Shown here: piece after piece, positions 9,398-18,928 of the stretch
Position numbering within the stretch: the stretch's first letter is position 1
Layout: every line of letters begins with the position of its first letter
Source of the DNA: Alteromonas sp. KC3
GTDB taxonomy: Bacteria; Pseudomonadota; Gammaproteobacteria; Enterobacterales; Alteromonadaceae
DNA length: 64,000 bases
Assembly (NCBI RefSeq): GCF_016756315.1
Contig: NZ_AP024235.1
Span: 3,782,001 to 3,846,000, forward strand
Direction: 5' to 3'
Notes under the pieces: model-generated
The model's database searches: none
Told to the model about the DNA's origin: nothing
Seen by the model: the letters and a program-made list of their open reading frames with translations, nothing else
Made by a program: the position numbers and the translations under genes

Positions 9398-10018
9398 CTA
9401 CCACTTTTGCAGAGACATCATATTCCTAGCAACGTCAATAGCATGAACAGGACGATACTTTTTTAGTGGTCCTTTCATTACTGTTTGCCATATTGGCGCC
9501 GTTTTCTGTGCAATATCTTCAAGAAAGCGTGATTCATTGCGCTCCCCGAGTAACAAAGAGGGGCGAACGGCAGAGGCGTGCGGAAGTTGAGGCATGCGCA
9601 TTATGGCGTTTTCTAGCTCCCCTTTTACTCGCAAATAAAAATTACTGCTTTTAGCATCTGCACCCACTGATGATATCCACACAAAGCTATCAGCGCGTTG
9701 TGCTCGTGTTAACTGCGCCGCAACGTGCACAAATTCAAAGTCAACACGGCGAAACGCTTGCTTTGAGCCAGCTGTCTTCAGAGTTGTTCCCAAACAACAG
9801 TACACGTGATTAACACTAAAATACCCCTGATAGTCCTGCAGATTATCGAAATCGATAACAACTGGTTTTAACCTTTTATGAGGGTCATTAAACATCTGCG
9901 CCGATAGCGGTTTTCTCACTAAACAGGTGATTTCTGTATAACGCCTATCTTGTAAAAGTATATTTACAAGCGTTCGTCCCACCAAACCTGTCGCTCCTAG
10001 CACGATTGCGGTTTTCAT
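9398..10018 (-). CDS. TIP30/CC3-like atypical short-chain dehydrogenase
   Basis: A 206-residue NAD(P)-binding Rossmann protein. The dinucleotide motif GATGLVGRTLV is at the extreme N-terminus; YCCLGTT marks the end of beta 4; WISSVGADAKSSNFYLRVKG holds a possible catalytic Ser with the Y-x3-K pair (YLRVK). This is the layout of the TIP30-like subgroup of atypical SDRs. The substrate is unknown. It is divergent from the S9 peptidase across a 58-nt gap, so the two promoters must overlap. Confidence 0.82.
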   Translation of the reverse strand: MKTAIVLGATGLVGRTLVNILLQDRRYTEITCLVRKPLSAQMFNDPHKRLKPVVIDFDNLQDYQGYFSVNHVYCCLGTTLKTAGSKQAFRRVDFEFVHVAAQLTRAQRADSFVWISSVGADAKSSNFYLRVKGELENAIMRMPQLPHASAVRPSLLLGERNESRFLEDIAQKTAPIWQTVMKGPLKKYRPVHAIDVARNMMSLQKW

Positions 10019-10076
10019 ACTTCACACCTTGTATCATTAACTGGTTTCTCTACAATCAAACCTTCGACAGGTAAAT

Positions 10077-12299
10077 ATGCAGATAAAAATGAAAAAAGCC
10101 CTTTTGATTGGAGCCGCTATGCTCTCTACTGCTTTAAACGCTGAAACGCTCACTATTGAGCGTATTTTCTCTTCTCCCTCGTTAGATGGCAACGCACCGC
10201 GTTCATTAAAGGTATCCCCCGATGGACAACGCGTAACCTTCTTAAAAGGTAAACAAACCGATTACGAACGTCTCGACCTATGGGAATACCACATTGAAAG
10301 TGGTGAAACCCGCATGCTATTCGACTCTAATGATTTATCTAGCGGCGAAGAAGTTTTATCAGACGAGGAAAAAGCGCGACGCGAGCGTATGCGTTTATCG
10401 GGTAGCGGCATTGTAAGCTATCAATGGTCTGATGACGGTAAAGCCCTTTTATTCCCGCTAGGCGGTGATGTATTTTATCACAAGCTCGGCGAGAAAGGCG
10501 CAAAGCAACTACTTGATACCGACGCATTCGAAACCGATATCAAACTATCGCCCAAAGGCAACTACATTTCATTTATTCGCGACCAAAACCTATACGTAAA
10601 ACATATTGCGTCTGGCAAAGAAATGGCTATCACTGAAGAAGGTGGCGGCAACATTAAATTCGGTATGGCCGAGTTTGTTGCACAGGAAGAAATGGGCCGC
10701 ATGACAGGCTACTGGTGGTCTGGCGACGAAAGTAAAATTGCTTTCACTAAAGTGGATGAAAGCCCGGTTGAAGTTATTACCCGTTCAGAAATTTATGCTG
10801 ACGATATCAAACTTATCGAGCAAAAATACCCTAAGGCAGGAACGCCGAATGTTGTGGTAGAACTCGCGATTCAAGACATTAATACCGGCAAACGTACGTG
10901 GGTTGACCTAGGCGAAGATAAAGACATTTACTTTGCACGCGGCAAATGGATGCCAAATAGCACAACGTTTACTTATCAATGGCAAACCCGCGACCAGCAA
11001 ACGCTAGAGCTTCGTGCATTTGACCTTTTGTCAGGCAAGCAAAATGTGCTACTGACCGAAACCAGCAACACTTGGGTTAACCTACACGACGACCTTTATT
11101 TCTTAAAAGATAAGAGCCAGTTTATTTGGGCATCAGAGCGCGATGGCTATAAGCATCTTTACCTTTTCGACAACAACGGTAAATTAGTTAAACAGCTAAC
11201 AAAAGGCGACTGGGTGGTAGATGATGTTGAAGCTATCGACCTTGCTAACAATCAACTTTACTTCTCTGGCCGCAAAGACACACCATTAGAGAGCCATGTT
11301 TACAGCGTCTCTCTAGATGGCGGTGACATCAATCGCGTGACGGAACTTGGCGCCTATCACAGCGCAGCGTTCAGTAAAGATGCGTCAATCTTTATTGACC
11401 GCTTCTCTACCATTAATTCACCTGCTCAAGTTAGCCTAAACGACGCATCTGGTAAGCGTATTACATGGCTTGAAGAGAATAAGGTTGATAAAGGCCACCC
11501 GCTTTACGCCTACATGGACAGCTGGACAGCGCCTGAATTTGGTGACATCACCACCAAAGACGGTGCAACACTTAAATACCGCATCTACACGCCACAAAGC
11601 GCGAAAGAAAACCCGCAACAAAAGCACCCTGTTATCGTTTACTTATACGGCGGCCCGCACGCCCAAGTAGTGACGAATAGCTGGGCAGGTAATCGCGGCT
11701 TGCTTTTCCAACATTGGGTAGACCAAGGATATGTGGTATTTACGCTAGACAACCGTGGTTCAAACTATCGTGGCAAAAGCTTTGAAGATCCAATCTATAA
11801 GAAGATGGGCTTTATTGAAGTTGATGACCAAGTAGCAGGCGTTGAGTTCTTACGCACACTGCCATTTGTTGATGCTACGCGAATTGGTGTACACGGCCAC
11901 AGTTATGGCGGTTACATGACGCTTATGACCATGTTCAAAGCAAGCGATTACTTTGCAGCAGGCGTGTCTGGCGCGCCAGTAACGGACTGGCGTTTGTACG
12001 ATACGCATTATACAGAACGCTACATGGGCAACCCTAACACCGACAATGATGCATATATTGCATCGTCAGTATTCCCTTATGCGAAAGACTTAAAAGGCGA
12101 CTTGCTTATTTACCACGGAATGGCTGACGACAATGTGCTGTTTACCCATTCAACAATGCTATACAAGCATCTGCAAGACTTGGCTATTCCATTTGAAACC
12201 ATGGATTACCCGGGTAAGAAACACAGCATTCGCGGAAAGCAAACGGGTATTCACTTATACAAGACAATAACCAATTTCTTTGAAAGAACGCTAAAATAG
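10077..12299 (+). CDS. Secreted S9 dipeptidyl peptidase IV-type serine peptidase
   Basis: Prolyl oligopeptidase-clan exopeptidase that removes X-Pro (or X-Ala) dipeptides in the periplasm or outside. The 740 residues include a signal peptide (cleavage near LNAE), an eight-bladed beta-propeller DPPIV_N region to about residue 500, and the S9 catalytic domain: nucleophile Ser in GHSYGG, Asp in MADDNV and His in GKKHSIRG. The Glu pair in the propeller that grips the substrate amino group in DPP IV is probably the EE of VAQEEMGR. AGG precedes ATG 10077 at good spacing; an internal ATG at 10089 lacks an RBS. A Rho-independent terminator follows, so it is a one-gene unit. Confidence 0.92.
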   Translation: MQIKMKKALLIGAAMLSTALNAETLTIERIFSSPSLDGNAPRSLKVSPDGQRVTFLKGKQTDYERLDLWEYHIESGETRMLFDSNDLSSGEEVLSDEEKARRERMRLSGSGIVSYQWSDDGKALLFPLGGDVFYHKLGEKGAKQLLDTDAFETDIKLSPKGNYISFIRDQNLYVKHIASGKEMAITEEGGGNIKFGMAEFVAQEEMGRMTGYWWSGDESKIAFTKVDESPVEVITRSEIYADDIKLIEQKYPKAGTPNVVVELAIQDINTGKRTWVDLGEDKDIYFARGKWMPNSTTFTYQWQTRDQQTLELRAFDLLSGKQNVLLTETSNTWVNLHDDLYFLKDKSQFIWASERDGYKHLYLFDNNGKLVKQLTKGDWVVDDVEAIDLANNQLYFSGRKDTPLESHVYSVSLDGGDINRVTELGAYHSAAFSKDASIFIDRFSTINSPAQVSLNDASGKRITWLEENKVDKGHPLYAYMDSWTAPEFGDITTKDGATLKYRIYTPQSAKENPQQKHPVIVYLYGGPHAQVVTNSWAGNRGLLFQHWVDQGYVVFTLDNRGSNYRGKSFEDPIYKKMGFIEVDDQVAGVEFLRTLPFVDATRIGVHGHSYGGYMTLMTMFKASDYFAAGVSGAPVTDWRLYDTHYTERYMGNPNTDNDAYIASSVFPYAKDLKGDLLIYHGMADDNVLFTHSTMLYKHLQDLAIPFETMDYPGKKHSIRGKQTGIHLYKTITNFFERTLK

Positions 12300-12318
12300 A
12301 AATAACTAGATGATATAT

Positions 12319-12358
12319 AAGGGTATAACTGAAATTTATCGTTATACCCTTTTTTTTG
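12319..12358 (+). terminator. Rho-independent terminator after the S9 peptidase
   Basis: AAGGGTATAAC pairs perfectly with GTTATACCCTT across an 11-nt loop and runs straight into a T-tract. Confidence 0.93.
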
Positions 12359-12505
12359 CGTATTAAACTTTATAATAATTTTTTGCTACAAGGTTTGTTA
12401 AATTTTTCTTCATAGTGTAGGTTCGAAAGTGAGCATTTTGCTTACCCACTGTAAAAAACAAATATAAAAGTGGGATTAAACAACAGGTGGAACAGAGTGG
12501 TACCT

Positions 12506-14356
12506 ATGAAGAATAATAAATTTACCCCTTCTCTTATTGCGGCTGGTTTGGCACTTTCAAGCTTCAGCGCTCTTGCAGAAAACGACCGTTACATTATCCA
12601 AGTAGACAACAACGCAAAAGGCATTGTGAAAGCAATTGCGAAGCAATCTGGTGCGGATATTCACGTGGATGCGGACGGCTTTATTGCAGCAACATTTAGC
12701 GGTAAGTCGCTAGATGACGTAAAAGGTATTTTGAATAACCCACACGTTAAGTTAGTCGAAGCAGACTTAGTACGTAAGCCTATGGCCCTGTACAACGATG
12801 ATGCGGGCAACCCCGAGCAAACCCAGCTTACTCCTTACGCAGTATATCAATCACAAGCCGATCAAGTAGCATTTAACAGCAATGCTGGCATGAAAGTATG
12901 TGTTATAGATTCAGGTTTAGACTCATCTAATGCTGACTTTAACTGGGCAGGCATTACTGGTGACAACGATCCGGGTACTGGTAACTGGTTTGATAACGGC
13001 GGCCCACACGGTACACACGTTGCGGGCACAATCGGCGCTGCAGATAACGGCTTTGGTGTTGTGGGTATGGCACCGGGCGTTGATATGCATATCATCAAGG
13101 TATTCAACGCAGCAGGTTGGGGTTACTCATCTGACTTAGCACATGCTGCTCAGCTTTGTTCGCAGGCAGGGGCTAATATCATCAATATGAGTCTTGGTGG
13201 CGGTGGTGCAAACTCTACCGAAGAAAATGCCTTTAAAGACTTCGTTGCTGCAGGTGGTCTGGTTGTAGCGGCTGCTGGTAACGATGGCAACAGCGTGCGT
13301 TCATACCCAGCAGGCTACTCTTCAGTCATGATGATTGGTGCAAACGATGCCGACAACAACATTGCTGATTTCTCTCAATATCCTTCATGTACTTCTGGTC
13401 GCGGCAAGCGCGTAACCACAGATGAAACCATCTGTGTGGAAGTTACCGCTGGTGGTGTTGATACGCTTTCAACCTATCCAGCAGGCGGCGCCTCACTTTC
13501 AACAATGAGTGCAGATGGCGTTGGGTTCGCTTCATCTGCGATGGAAAATACAGGAAACGCGTCAGCGTCTACTTATTTCTTCGGATTGGGTGACAGTGTT
13601 GATGCAAATGCGGCAGGCAAAGTGTGTGTCATCGACCGTGGTAGCGTGTCGTTTTATGACAAAGTTAATAACTGTGAACTTTCTGGTGGCGTAGGTGCGG
13701 TTGTTGTTAATAACGAACCGGGCATGCTTTATGGCACACTGGGTGATACCAACGATACAAGCATTCCGGCAGTCGGCGCTGCATTTGAAGATAGAAGTGC
13801 TCTAGTTGCCGCAAGCACTATCGATATTTCTATTGGCGCAAGCGATTACGGTTACATGAGCGGTACATCAATGGCGACACCAGCAGTAGCAGGTATTGCG
13901 GCATTGGTATGGTCTAATCACCCTACATGTAGCGGTGAAGAAATTCGTAGCGCGCTGAAAGCAACTGCACAAGATGCAGGTGCCGTAGGTAAAGATGACT
14001 TCTTCGGATACGGTATTGTAAAAGCTGCCGATATGGACGCTTACCTTACTCAAAATGGTTGTGCTGGCGGTGACGGCGGTGGCGACAATGGCGGCGGTGA
14101 TACAGGCGGTACGGGTGACCTAACGCTGAGCGCTACAGGCTACAAAGTAAAAGGTACGCAACGCGTAGACCTTTCTTGGGCAGATGCTACATCATCAAAT
14201 GTTGATGTTTATCGCAACGGCAGTGTTATTGCGACAACAGCCAACGATGGTGCTTATACTGATGCCTTGAATGTGAAAGGCGGTGGCTCTTACAGCTATC
14301 AAGTATGCGAGGCAGGCACTACGACCTGTTCTGCAACAGTAAATGTTGTCTTCTAA
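12506..14356 (+). CDS. Secreted subtilisin-like S8 protease with PA domain and C-terminal beta domain
   Basis: Extracellular serine endopeptidase of about 616 residues. ATG 12506 gives a clean signal peptide (ending SALAEND); the frame's earlier GTG at 12470 adds 12 residues before it and is less likely. A short I9-like propeptide follows, then the catalytic triad: Asp in CVIDSGLD, His in HGTHVAG and Ser in SGTSMATPAVAG. A protease-associated (PA) insert (around GKVCVIDRGSVSFYDK) sits between the His and Ser parts. After the catalytic domain a Gly/Asp-rich linker (GGDGGGDNGGGDTGG) leads to an 80-residue fibronectin III-like domain with a cysteine pair. A bidirectional terminator follows. Likely used for protein degradation outside the cell. 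Confidence 0.94.
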   Translation: MKNNKFTPSLIAAGLALSSFSALAENDRYIIQVDNNAKGIVKAIAKQSGADIHVDADGFIAATFSGKSLDDVKGILNNPHVKLVEADLVRKPMALYNDDAGNPEQTQLTPYAVYQSQADQVAFNSNAGMKVCVIDSGLDSSNADFNWAGITGDNDPGTGNWFDNGGPHGTHVAGTIGAADNGFGVVGMAPGVDMHIIKVFNAAGWGYSSDLAHAAQLCSQAGANIINMSLGGGGANSTEENAFKDFVAAGGLVVAAAGNDGNSVRSYPAGYSSVMMIGANDADNNIADFSQYPSCTSGRGKRVTTDETICVEVTAGGVDTLSTYPAGGASLSTMSADGVGFASSAMENTGNASASTYFFGLGDSVDANAAGKVCVIDRGSVSFYDKVNNCELSGGVGAVVVNNEPGMLYGTLGDTNDTSIPAVGAAFEDRSALVAASTIDISIGASDYGYMSGTSMATPAVAGIAALVWSNHPTCSGEEIRSALKATAQDAGAVGKDDFFGYGIVKAADMDAYLTQNGCAGGDGGGDNGGGDTGGTGDLTLSATGYKVKGTQRVDLSWADATSSNVDVYRNGSVIATTANDGAYTDALNVKGGGSYSYQVCEAGTTTCSATVNVVF

Positions 14357-14379
14357 GGCACATTATTATAGATCACACT

Positions 14380-14409
14380 AAAAAGCGGGCATGTAGCCCG
14401 CTTTTTTAT
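14380..14409. terminator. Bidirectional terminator between convergent genes
   Basis: AAAAAGCGGGC and GCCCGCTTTTTT form a stem with a 5-nt loop. A-run and T-run flank it, so it can stop the S8 protease transcript and the PH-domain transcript. Confidence 0.93.
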
Positions 14410-14426
14410 TATTCGAATCAGCCCTA

Positions 14427-14801
14427 TTAAGCAAACAATTGCGTTGCTAAGTTTTTCTGTACAGCTTGCGCTGACGATGCGCTCAATTCAATTTCGATAG
14501 CGTCAGCTTTTCCTGAAAGCCATATTTTGAGTTCTGCATCCGTATCGAAGTGCCCCGCAGTCTCTACAATAAACTGCGTAATCGATTTATACGGAATTGA
14601 ATGATAGTTCACCTTGCGTCCTGTCAAACCTTGTTTATCAATAAGGATAAGACGTTTATTAGTGAAAACACTTAAGTCACGGACTAGTTTAAATGCCGAC
14701 GTCACCACTTCATTGTCTGCAAGGATTGGTGACAATTCTTCCTGAACGTCCGAGGCATCCGTCTCACTGGCATTTCCCATGATAGTATCAAATAAGCCCA
14801 T
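14427..14801 (-). CDS. Bacterial PH-domain protein (bPH_1 type)
   Basis: A 124-residue cytosolic protein made almost wholly of one bacterial pleckstrin-homology-like domain. The pattern VRDLSVFTNKRLILID followed by GLTGRKVNYHSIPYKSI and WLSGKADAIEIELS is that of the PF08000 family. Family members form ring-shaped oligomers in structures, but a general role is not known. It lies 12 nt after the GGDEF-EAL gene on the same strand, so the two are probably co-transcribed; a functional link to c-di-GMP signalling is only a suggestion. Confidence 0.85.
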   Translation of the reverse strand: MGLFDTIMGNASETDASDVQEELSPILADNEVVTSAFKLVRDLSVFTNKRLILIDKQGLTGRKVNYHSIPYKSITQFIVETAGHFDTDAELKIWLSGKADAIEIELSASSAQAVQKNLATQLFA

Positions 14802-14813
14802 ATTAATTTCCTT

Positions 14814-17777
14814 CTAGGCAGAGGCAAGTTTTACTCGCCATTGAACTCGATGCGCAAGTGGCTTGGGTTTGTCTAAGGCAAAACCCTGCCCATAATCGAC
14901 CTTTAACTCACGAAGCACATCTGCTGTTGCTTTATCAACAACAAATTCAGCCACAGTTTGTTTACCCATACTATGCGCAATATTATTTATCGCAGTTACT
15001 GTAGCATGATCGATTGGATCGTGAACAATGTTTCGCACAAAGGAACCGTCAATCTTTACATAGTCTACGTCTAGGTTTTTAAGGTAAGTAAACGAAGACA
15101 TACCCGCACCAAAATCATCGAGTGCGAAGCTACAACCGATATCACGCAGCGTCGAAATAAAGTGTTTGGCCGCGTTAAGGTTAGTTACCGCGGTAGTTTC
15201 TGTGATCTCAAAGCAGATTTTTTCAGCAGGTACACTCGTGCTTTGAAGGCGCTGTGTAATTTTATGCAGCGCCATTTCGTCACCTAGGGTAATGCCCGAT
15301 AAATTGATCGCGACTTTTCCTACATTGTCGATATGAGCAGGGTTTTGCTCTAGTGTTTTAAGCGTATTCTCCACTACCCATAAATCCACTTTATTCATCA
15401 GACCATGACGTTCAGCGAGCGGTATAAATAACCCTGGGCTTACCAAGCCTCCCTCGTTTGAATTAAGGCGCAATAAAATTTCGTAATGTTGGAGCTGTGA
15501 AGTATGTGCACCGTCAGGCACAGACAAAGGCATTATGGCTTGGCTATACAATTCAAAGCCATCGTTTTGCAGCGCACGATGAAGCGCGTGCAGTACCTGA
15601 TTTTCACTATCGTCAATCGCCATTTGACCATCGCTTTCCCTGTACACAAAGTAACGATTGCGACCTAAATGTTTTGCCTTATAGCAGGCGTTATCAGCCG
15701 CTTTAATTAGCGCTTCTGCACTTGTTGTGCTGGTGTTTATCTCAATAACACCAATGCTGGCACCAACAAAAAATAGTTTATCATCGTACACAAAGCGGTA
15801 GTTAGAAATCGCAATAAGCAGTTTATCAAGTACCTTTGTAACGTCGTCTAAGCGTTGATTTCTAAAGATAATACAAAACTCATCACCACCAATACGTGCC
15901 AACAGGTCTTTGCTATTTACATATTGCCTAAATATGGTAGAAATTTCTTTTAGCAACTTGTCGCCAGCGGGATGGCCGCAGCTGTCATTAACCAGCTTAA
16001 AGCGGTCCATATCAACAAAGCACATTACACTTTGCTTCACCTGTGCACCGCATTGCTCATGCAGTGATATCGGCGTGATATTAGTACTGGGGGACGCGCT
16101 TGCTTTGTCTTGTGTTAAGTCGCTTAACAACGAACGAAGCTGTGCGTCAAAGGCATAGCGGTTGAGTAGCCCTGTAAGTTGATCGTGATTTGCCTGAAAG
16201 TACACCTCTTCTTGCAGAGCGAGTTCTTTGGTTACGTCGCGAGCAATACCTTCCACGGCAATCAGCAAGCCATCTTCATCTAAAATAGGCGTGTCGGAAA
16301 ACTCGATAATATGATCATGTCCAGATTTACCACGATAGTGAACTAAATATGGCTCTGGCTTTTCGCCTCGTGCAATAGTCTGGCGTATCTCAAATGTTTC
16401 GTCAGGCACTTGCCTTACAAATTTAGACTCATCAGCACAAAAATCTTTGGTGTTGTAACCCAATATATCTTCAATACCTGCACTCACATAAACAAAGCTG
16501 TGCTCGGCAGTTTTGGTGTAAACAAAGTGACGTTGCATGCCGTCCACAAGACGCCGATAGCGCTCTTCGCTACGCTTTAAATCTTGCTGTGCTCTAAAGC
16601 GCTCGGTGACATCGCGTATGGTTATCGCAATGTTGCTGCCCGCCTTCACCACTTGCACCTTGAGCCATTCTGGCGCGACCTTATCGGATGTCGCTGCAAT
16701 ATGTGCTTCATAAGGTACGCCTGTGGTAGCGACTTGAGTAACATGTACAAAGTCGCCGTCAAAACATAGGTAGCGCATCTGTTCGGATAGCGTCATCTCT
16801 TTCAGTTCGTCGCATGCGCCTCGAAATAGATATTTGCTGTAGGAATTCGCTTCAACCAACTGAAAATCATCAGCTTTGGGTTGATAGATAAGTAACGCAT
16901 CAAGAGAAGCCTCGCTGGCAGTGAGATAACGCTGCTGACTAGCCGAAAGCTTTAGGGCGCCTTTGAGTTGTTTGTGAAACACGTAACTGACTAAGGCAGA
17001 CATCAGTAACCCTATCACAATGACCAACATTCCAGGATTGTAAGGGCTAAGTTGAGACTGCATCGACAGCACTAACTGGCGCTCAATAAAAGGAAACGGC
17101 GAAAGCGACACAATAGTACCATCGCTAATCAGTTCACCGCTCTTAAATAACAAACTGTCATCAGCAATCATCTCAAAGTTAAATTGAGGCCCCACTAGCT
17201 CTCCTAGCATTACTCCTAAAATAGTCTGAACATCGAACCCTGCTACCACATAGCCATGTTCAGGCTCTTGCGGACTGATGGCGCGGCCAACCAATATATG
17301 GTGATGGTTGGTCTTTTCAGAAAAAATAAGCGTGCTTTCCAGTGATTCAGATAAGTTGGCGATAGTTAAACCCAATGCATCCATAGGTAGGCCTATAAGT
17401 GCATTATCAATGCGTGTTCGCATACCTAAAGACGGTGTGGCGACCCACTGTATCGTGCCCTTCTCATTTATGAAGACCAGAGAACTAAACCCTTTTTGCA
17501 TGCCCATTAGTGACATAGCCTGCGCATTAAACCAATCAACCTGATTAGGTTCGAAGGTAGGCCAATTCAGCATTAGGTTGTTAATAGCTTGAACCCGTTC
17601 GGTTGAGAATACTTCTAAGCTAATTTTGACTTGTTCAGCAACAGACTGTGCTTTGGAAATTCGTGCCCGCTTTTCATCTTCTTGAAGATAAATCCCTGCG
17701 GATAAAAACAATGTACTAAGGAATATGAATAACATCGTCGGTAAAGCATAAACGCGATGATTTATTCGTTTTAACAT
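14814..17777 (-). CDS. Membrane-anchored PAS-GGDEF-EAL c-di-GMP enzyme
   Basis: A 987-residue sensor: N-terminal membrane helix, a periplasmic region of about 220 residues (possibly CHASE-like), a second helix (MLVIVIGLLMSALVSYVF), a PAS-like segment, a clear PAS/PAC domain (SEERYRRLVDG to GIARDVTKE), then GGDEF and EAL. GGDEF is intact (ARIGGDEF), but the I-site reads NSKD instead of RxxD, so product inhibition is probably absent. In EAL the signature is EIL (YEILLRL) while the Asn in INLS, the Glu in FEITET, the DDFG motif, the catalytic-region Lys in VKIDGS and the final Glu/Gln (AEFV, YGQGF) are present, so phosphodiesterase activity remains likely. ATG 17777 was preferred over TTG 17807, but no good RBS decides it. 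Net direction of c-di-GMP change cannot be read from sequence. Confidence 0.92.
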   Translation of the reverse strand: MLKRINHRVYALPTMLFIFLSTLFLSAGIYLQEDEKRARISKAQSVAEQVKISLEVFSTERVQAINNLMLNWPTFEPNQVDWFNAQAMSLMGMQKGFSSLVFINEKGTIQWVATPSLGMRTRIDNALIGLPMDALGLTIANLSESLESTLIFSEKTNHHHILVGRAISPQEPEHGYVVAGFDVQTILGVMLGELVGPQFNFEMIADDSLLFKSGELISDGTIVSLSPFPFIERQLVLSMQSQLSPYNPGMLVIVIGLLMSALVSYVFHKQLKGALKLSASQQRYLTASEASLDALLIYQPKADDFQLVEANSYSKYLFRGACDELKEMTLSEQMRYLCFDGDFVHVTQVATTGVPYEAHIAATSDKVAPEWLKVQVVKAGSNIAITIRDVTERFRAQQDLKRSEERYRRLVDGMQRHFVYTKTAEHSFVYVSAGIEDILGYNTKDFCADESKFVRQVPDETFEIRQTIARGEKPEPYLVHYRGKSGHDHIIEFSDTPILDEDGLLIAVEGIARDVTKELALQEEVYFQANHDQLTGLLNRYAFDAQLRSLLSDLTQDKASASPSTNITPISLHEQCGAQVKQSVMCFVDMDRFKLVNDSCGHPAGDKLLKEISTIFRQYVNSKDLLARIGGDEFCIIFRNQRLDDVTKVLDKLLIAISNYRFVYDDKLFFVGASIGVIEINTSTTSAEALIKAADNACYKAKHLGRNRYFVYRESDGQMAIDDSENQVLHALHRALQNDGFELYSQAIMPLSVPDGAHTSQLQHYEILLRLNSNEGGLVSPGLFIPLAERHGLMNKVDLWVVENTLKTLEQNPAHIDNVGKVAINLSGITLGDEMALHKITQRLQSTSVPAEKICFEITETTAVTNLNAAKHFISTLRDIGCSFALDDFGAGMSSFTYLKNLDVDYVKIDGSFVRNIVHDPIDHATVTAINNIAHSMGKQTVAEFVVDKATADVLRELKVDYGQGFALDKPKPLAHRVQWRVKLASA

Positions 17778-17895
17778 GGGGGACACTCGTTGAACTCTTG
17801 CGTGCAAAGCATACGCGAGAAATATGAAAATATTATGAATTGTCCTATTTACAGTGATAACGTAGGACTCATAAATAAAAAAGAGCGCTAGTTAC

Positions 17896-18924
17896 ATGAA
17901 TTCAACGTCTTCAATGCCTACGTTCGAGAGCATTAAACAGGCTTTTGAGCGAATAAAACAACACGTAAAACAGACGCCTATTGTCGAATCAAGCTTACTT
18001 AATGAGTGGATGGGACAGCGTATTCTGTTTAAAGCGGAATGCCTGCAAACCATAGGGGCTTTTAAGATCCGCGGCGCAATGAATTTTCTCGCCCGTTTAA
18101 AAGAAGAAGGCCGTTTGCCGAAATACGTAGTAGCCAATAGTTCTGGAAATCATGCCCAAGCCGTTGCTTATGCGGCAGCACACTTTGGAATAAAGGCGAC
18201 CGTATTTGCAAGTGAGAACATATCCCCTATAAAAGCTGCCGCAACACAAAGTTATGGTGCAGACCTCAAACTTTTTCCAACCCGTATCGAGGCCGATAAT
18301 GCCGTAAAAGAAGCGGCAAAAGCGAGCGATACGGTATGGATGCCACCGTTTAATCACGAAGACATAATTGCCGGTCAAGGCACCGCTGCACTGGAAGCCC
18401 TCGAGGAAGTTGGCCATGTTGATGCTGTATTTGCTCCGTGTGGAGGTGGAGGGTTGCTATCTGGCACTTTACTAGCAACTAAAGCACTACAACCTGACGC
18501 CTTAGTAATTGGCGCTGAGCCTGCCGCTGCAAACGACGCATCAATGTCGCTGCAAGCCGGAGAAATTATTGCGCTTAAAGAAGCGCCAACCACGCTCGCT
18601 GACGGCGCTGCCACTCCGTCGGTAGGTGACATTACCTTTCCCATTTTACAAGAGCTTGACGACTTTTATGAAGTAGACGAAATTCAAATCGCTTACTGGA
18701 CACAATGGCTTCATCATTTATTAAAACTGCATATTGAGCCCACCTGTGCCATGACAATGGCGGCTGTAGCGTCTTGGGCAGCGAATACGCCTAAAGGGCA
18801 AACTGCGCTGGTCATACTATCTGGCGGAAATATAAGTCAAAGTGCAATGGCTAAAATTTGGGAACGCGACTTTTTACTGCAGCCCCCCATTTTAGATACC
18901 GACGATAACATGGAAGAAGAATAA
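17896..18924 (+). CDS. PLP-dependent threonine/serine dehydratase
   Basis: Fold-type II PLP enzyme of 342 residues. The Schiff-base lysine is in GAFKIRGAM, the phosphate/substrate loop is SSGNHAQAVA, and the PLP phosphate cradle is CGGGGLLSG. There is no C-terminal ACT regulatory domain, so this is the catabolic type (TdcB-like) rather than IlvA. Catabolic threonine dehydratase and serine racemase are hard to tell apart by sequence alone. The next gene starts 4 nt after the stop, so it heads an operon with an amidohydrolase and an amino-acid exporter. Confidence 0.88.
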   Translation: MNSTSSMPTFESIKQAFERIKQHVKQTPIVESSLLNEWMGQRILFKAECLQTIGAFKIRGAMNFLARLKEEGRLPKYVVANSSGNHAQAVAYAAAHFGIKATVFASENISPIKAAATQSYGADLKLFPTRIEADNAVKEAAKASDTVWMPPFNHEDIIAGQGTAALEALEEVGHVDAVFAPCGGGGLLSGTLLATKALQPDALVIGAEPAAANDASMSLQAGEIIALKEAPTTLADGAATPSVGDITFPILQELDDFYEVDEIQIAYWTQWLHHLLKLHIEPTCAMTMAAVASWAANTPKGQTALVILSGGNISQSAMAKIWERDFLLQPPILDTDDNMEEE

Positions 18925-18928
18925 CGAT

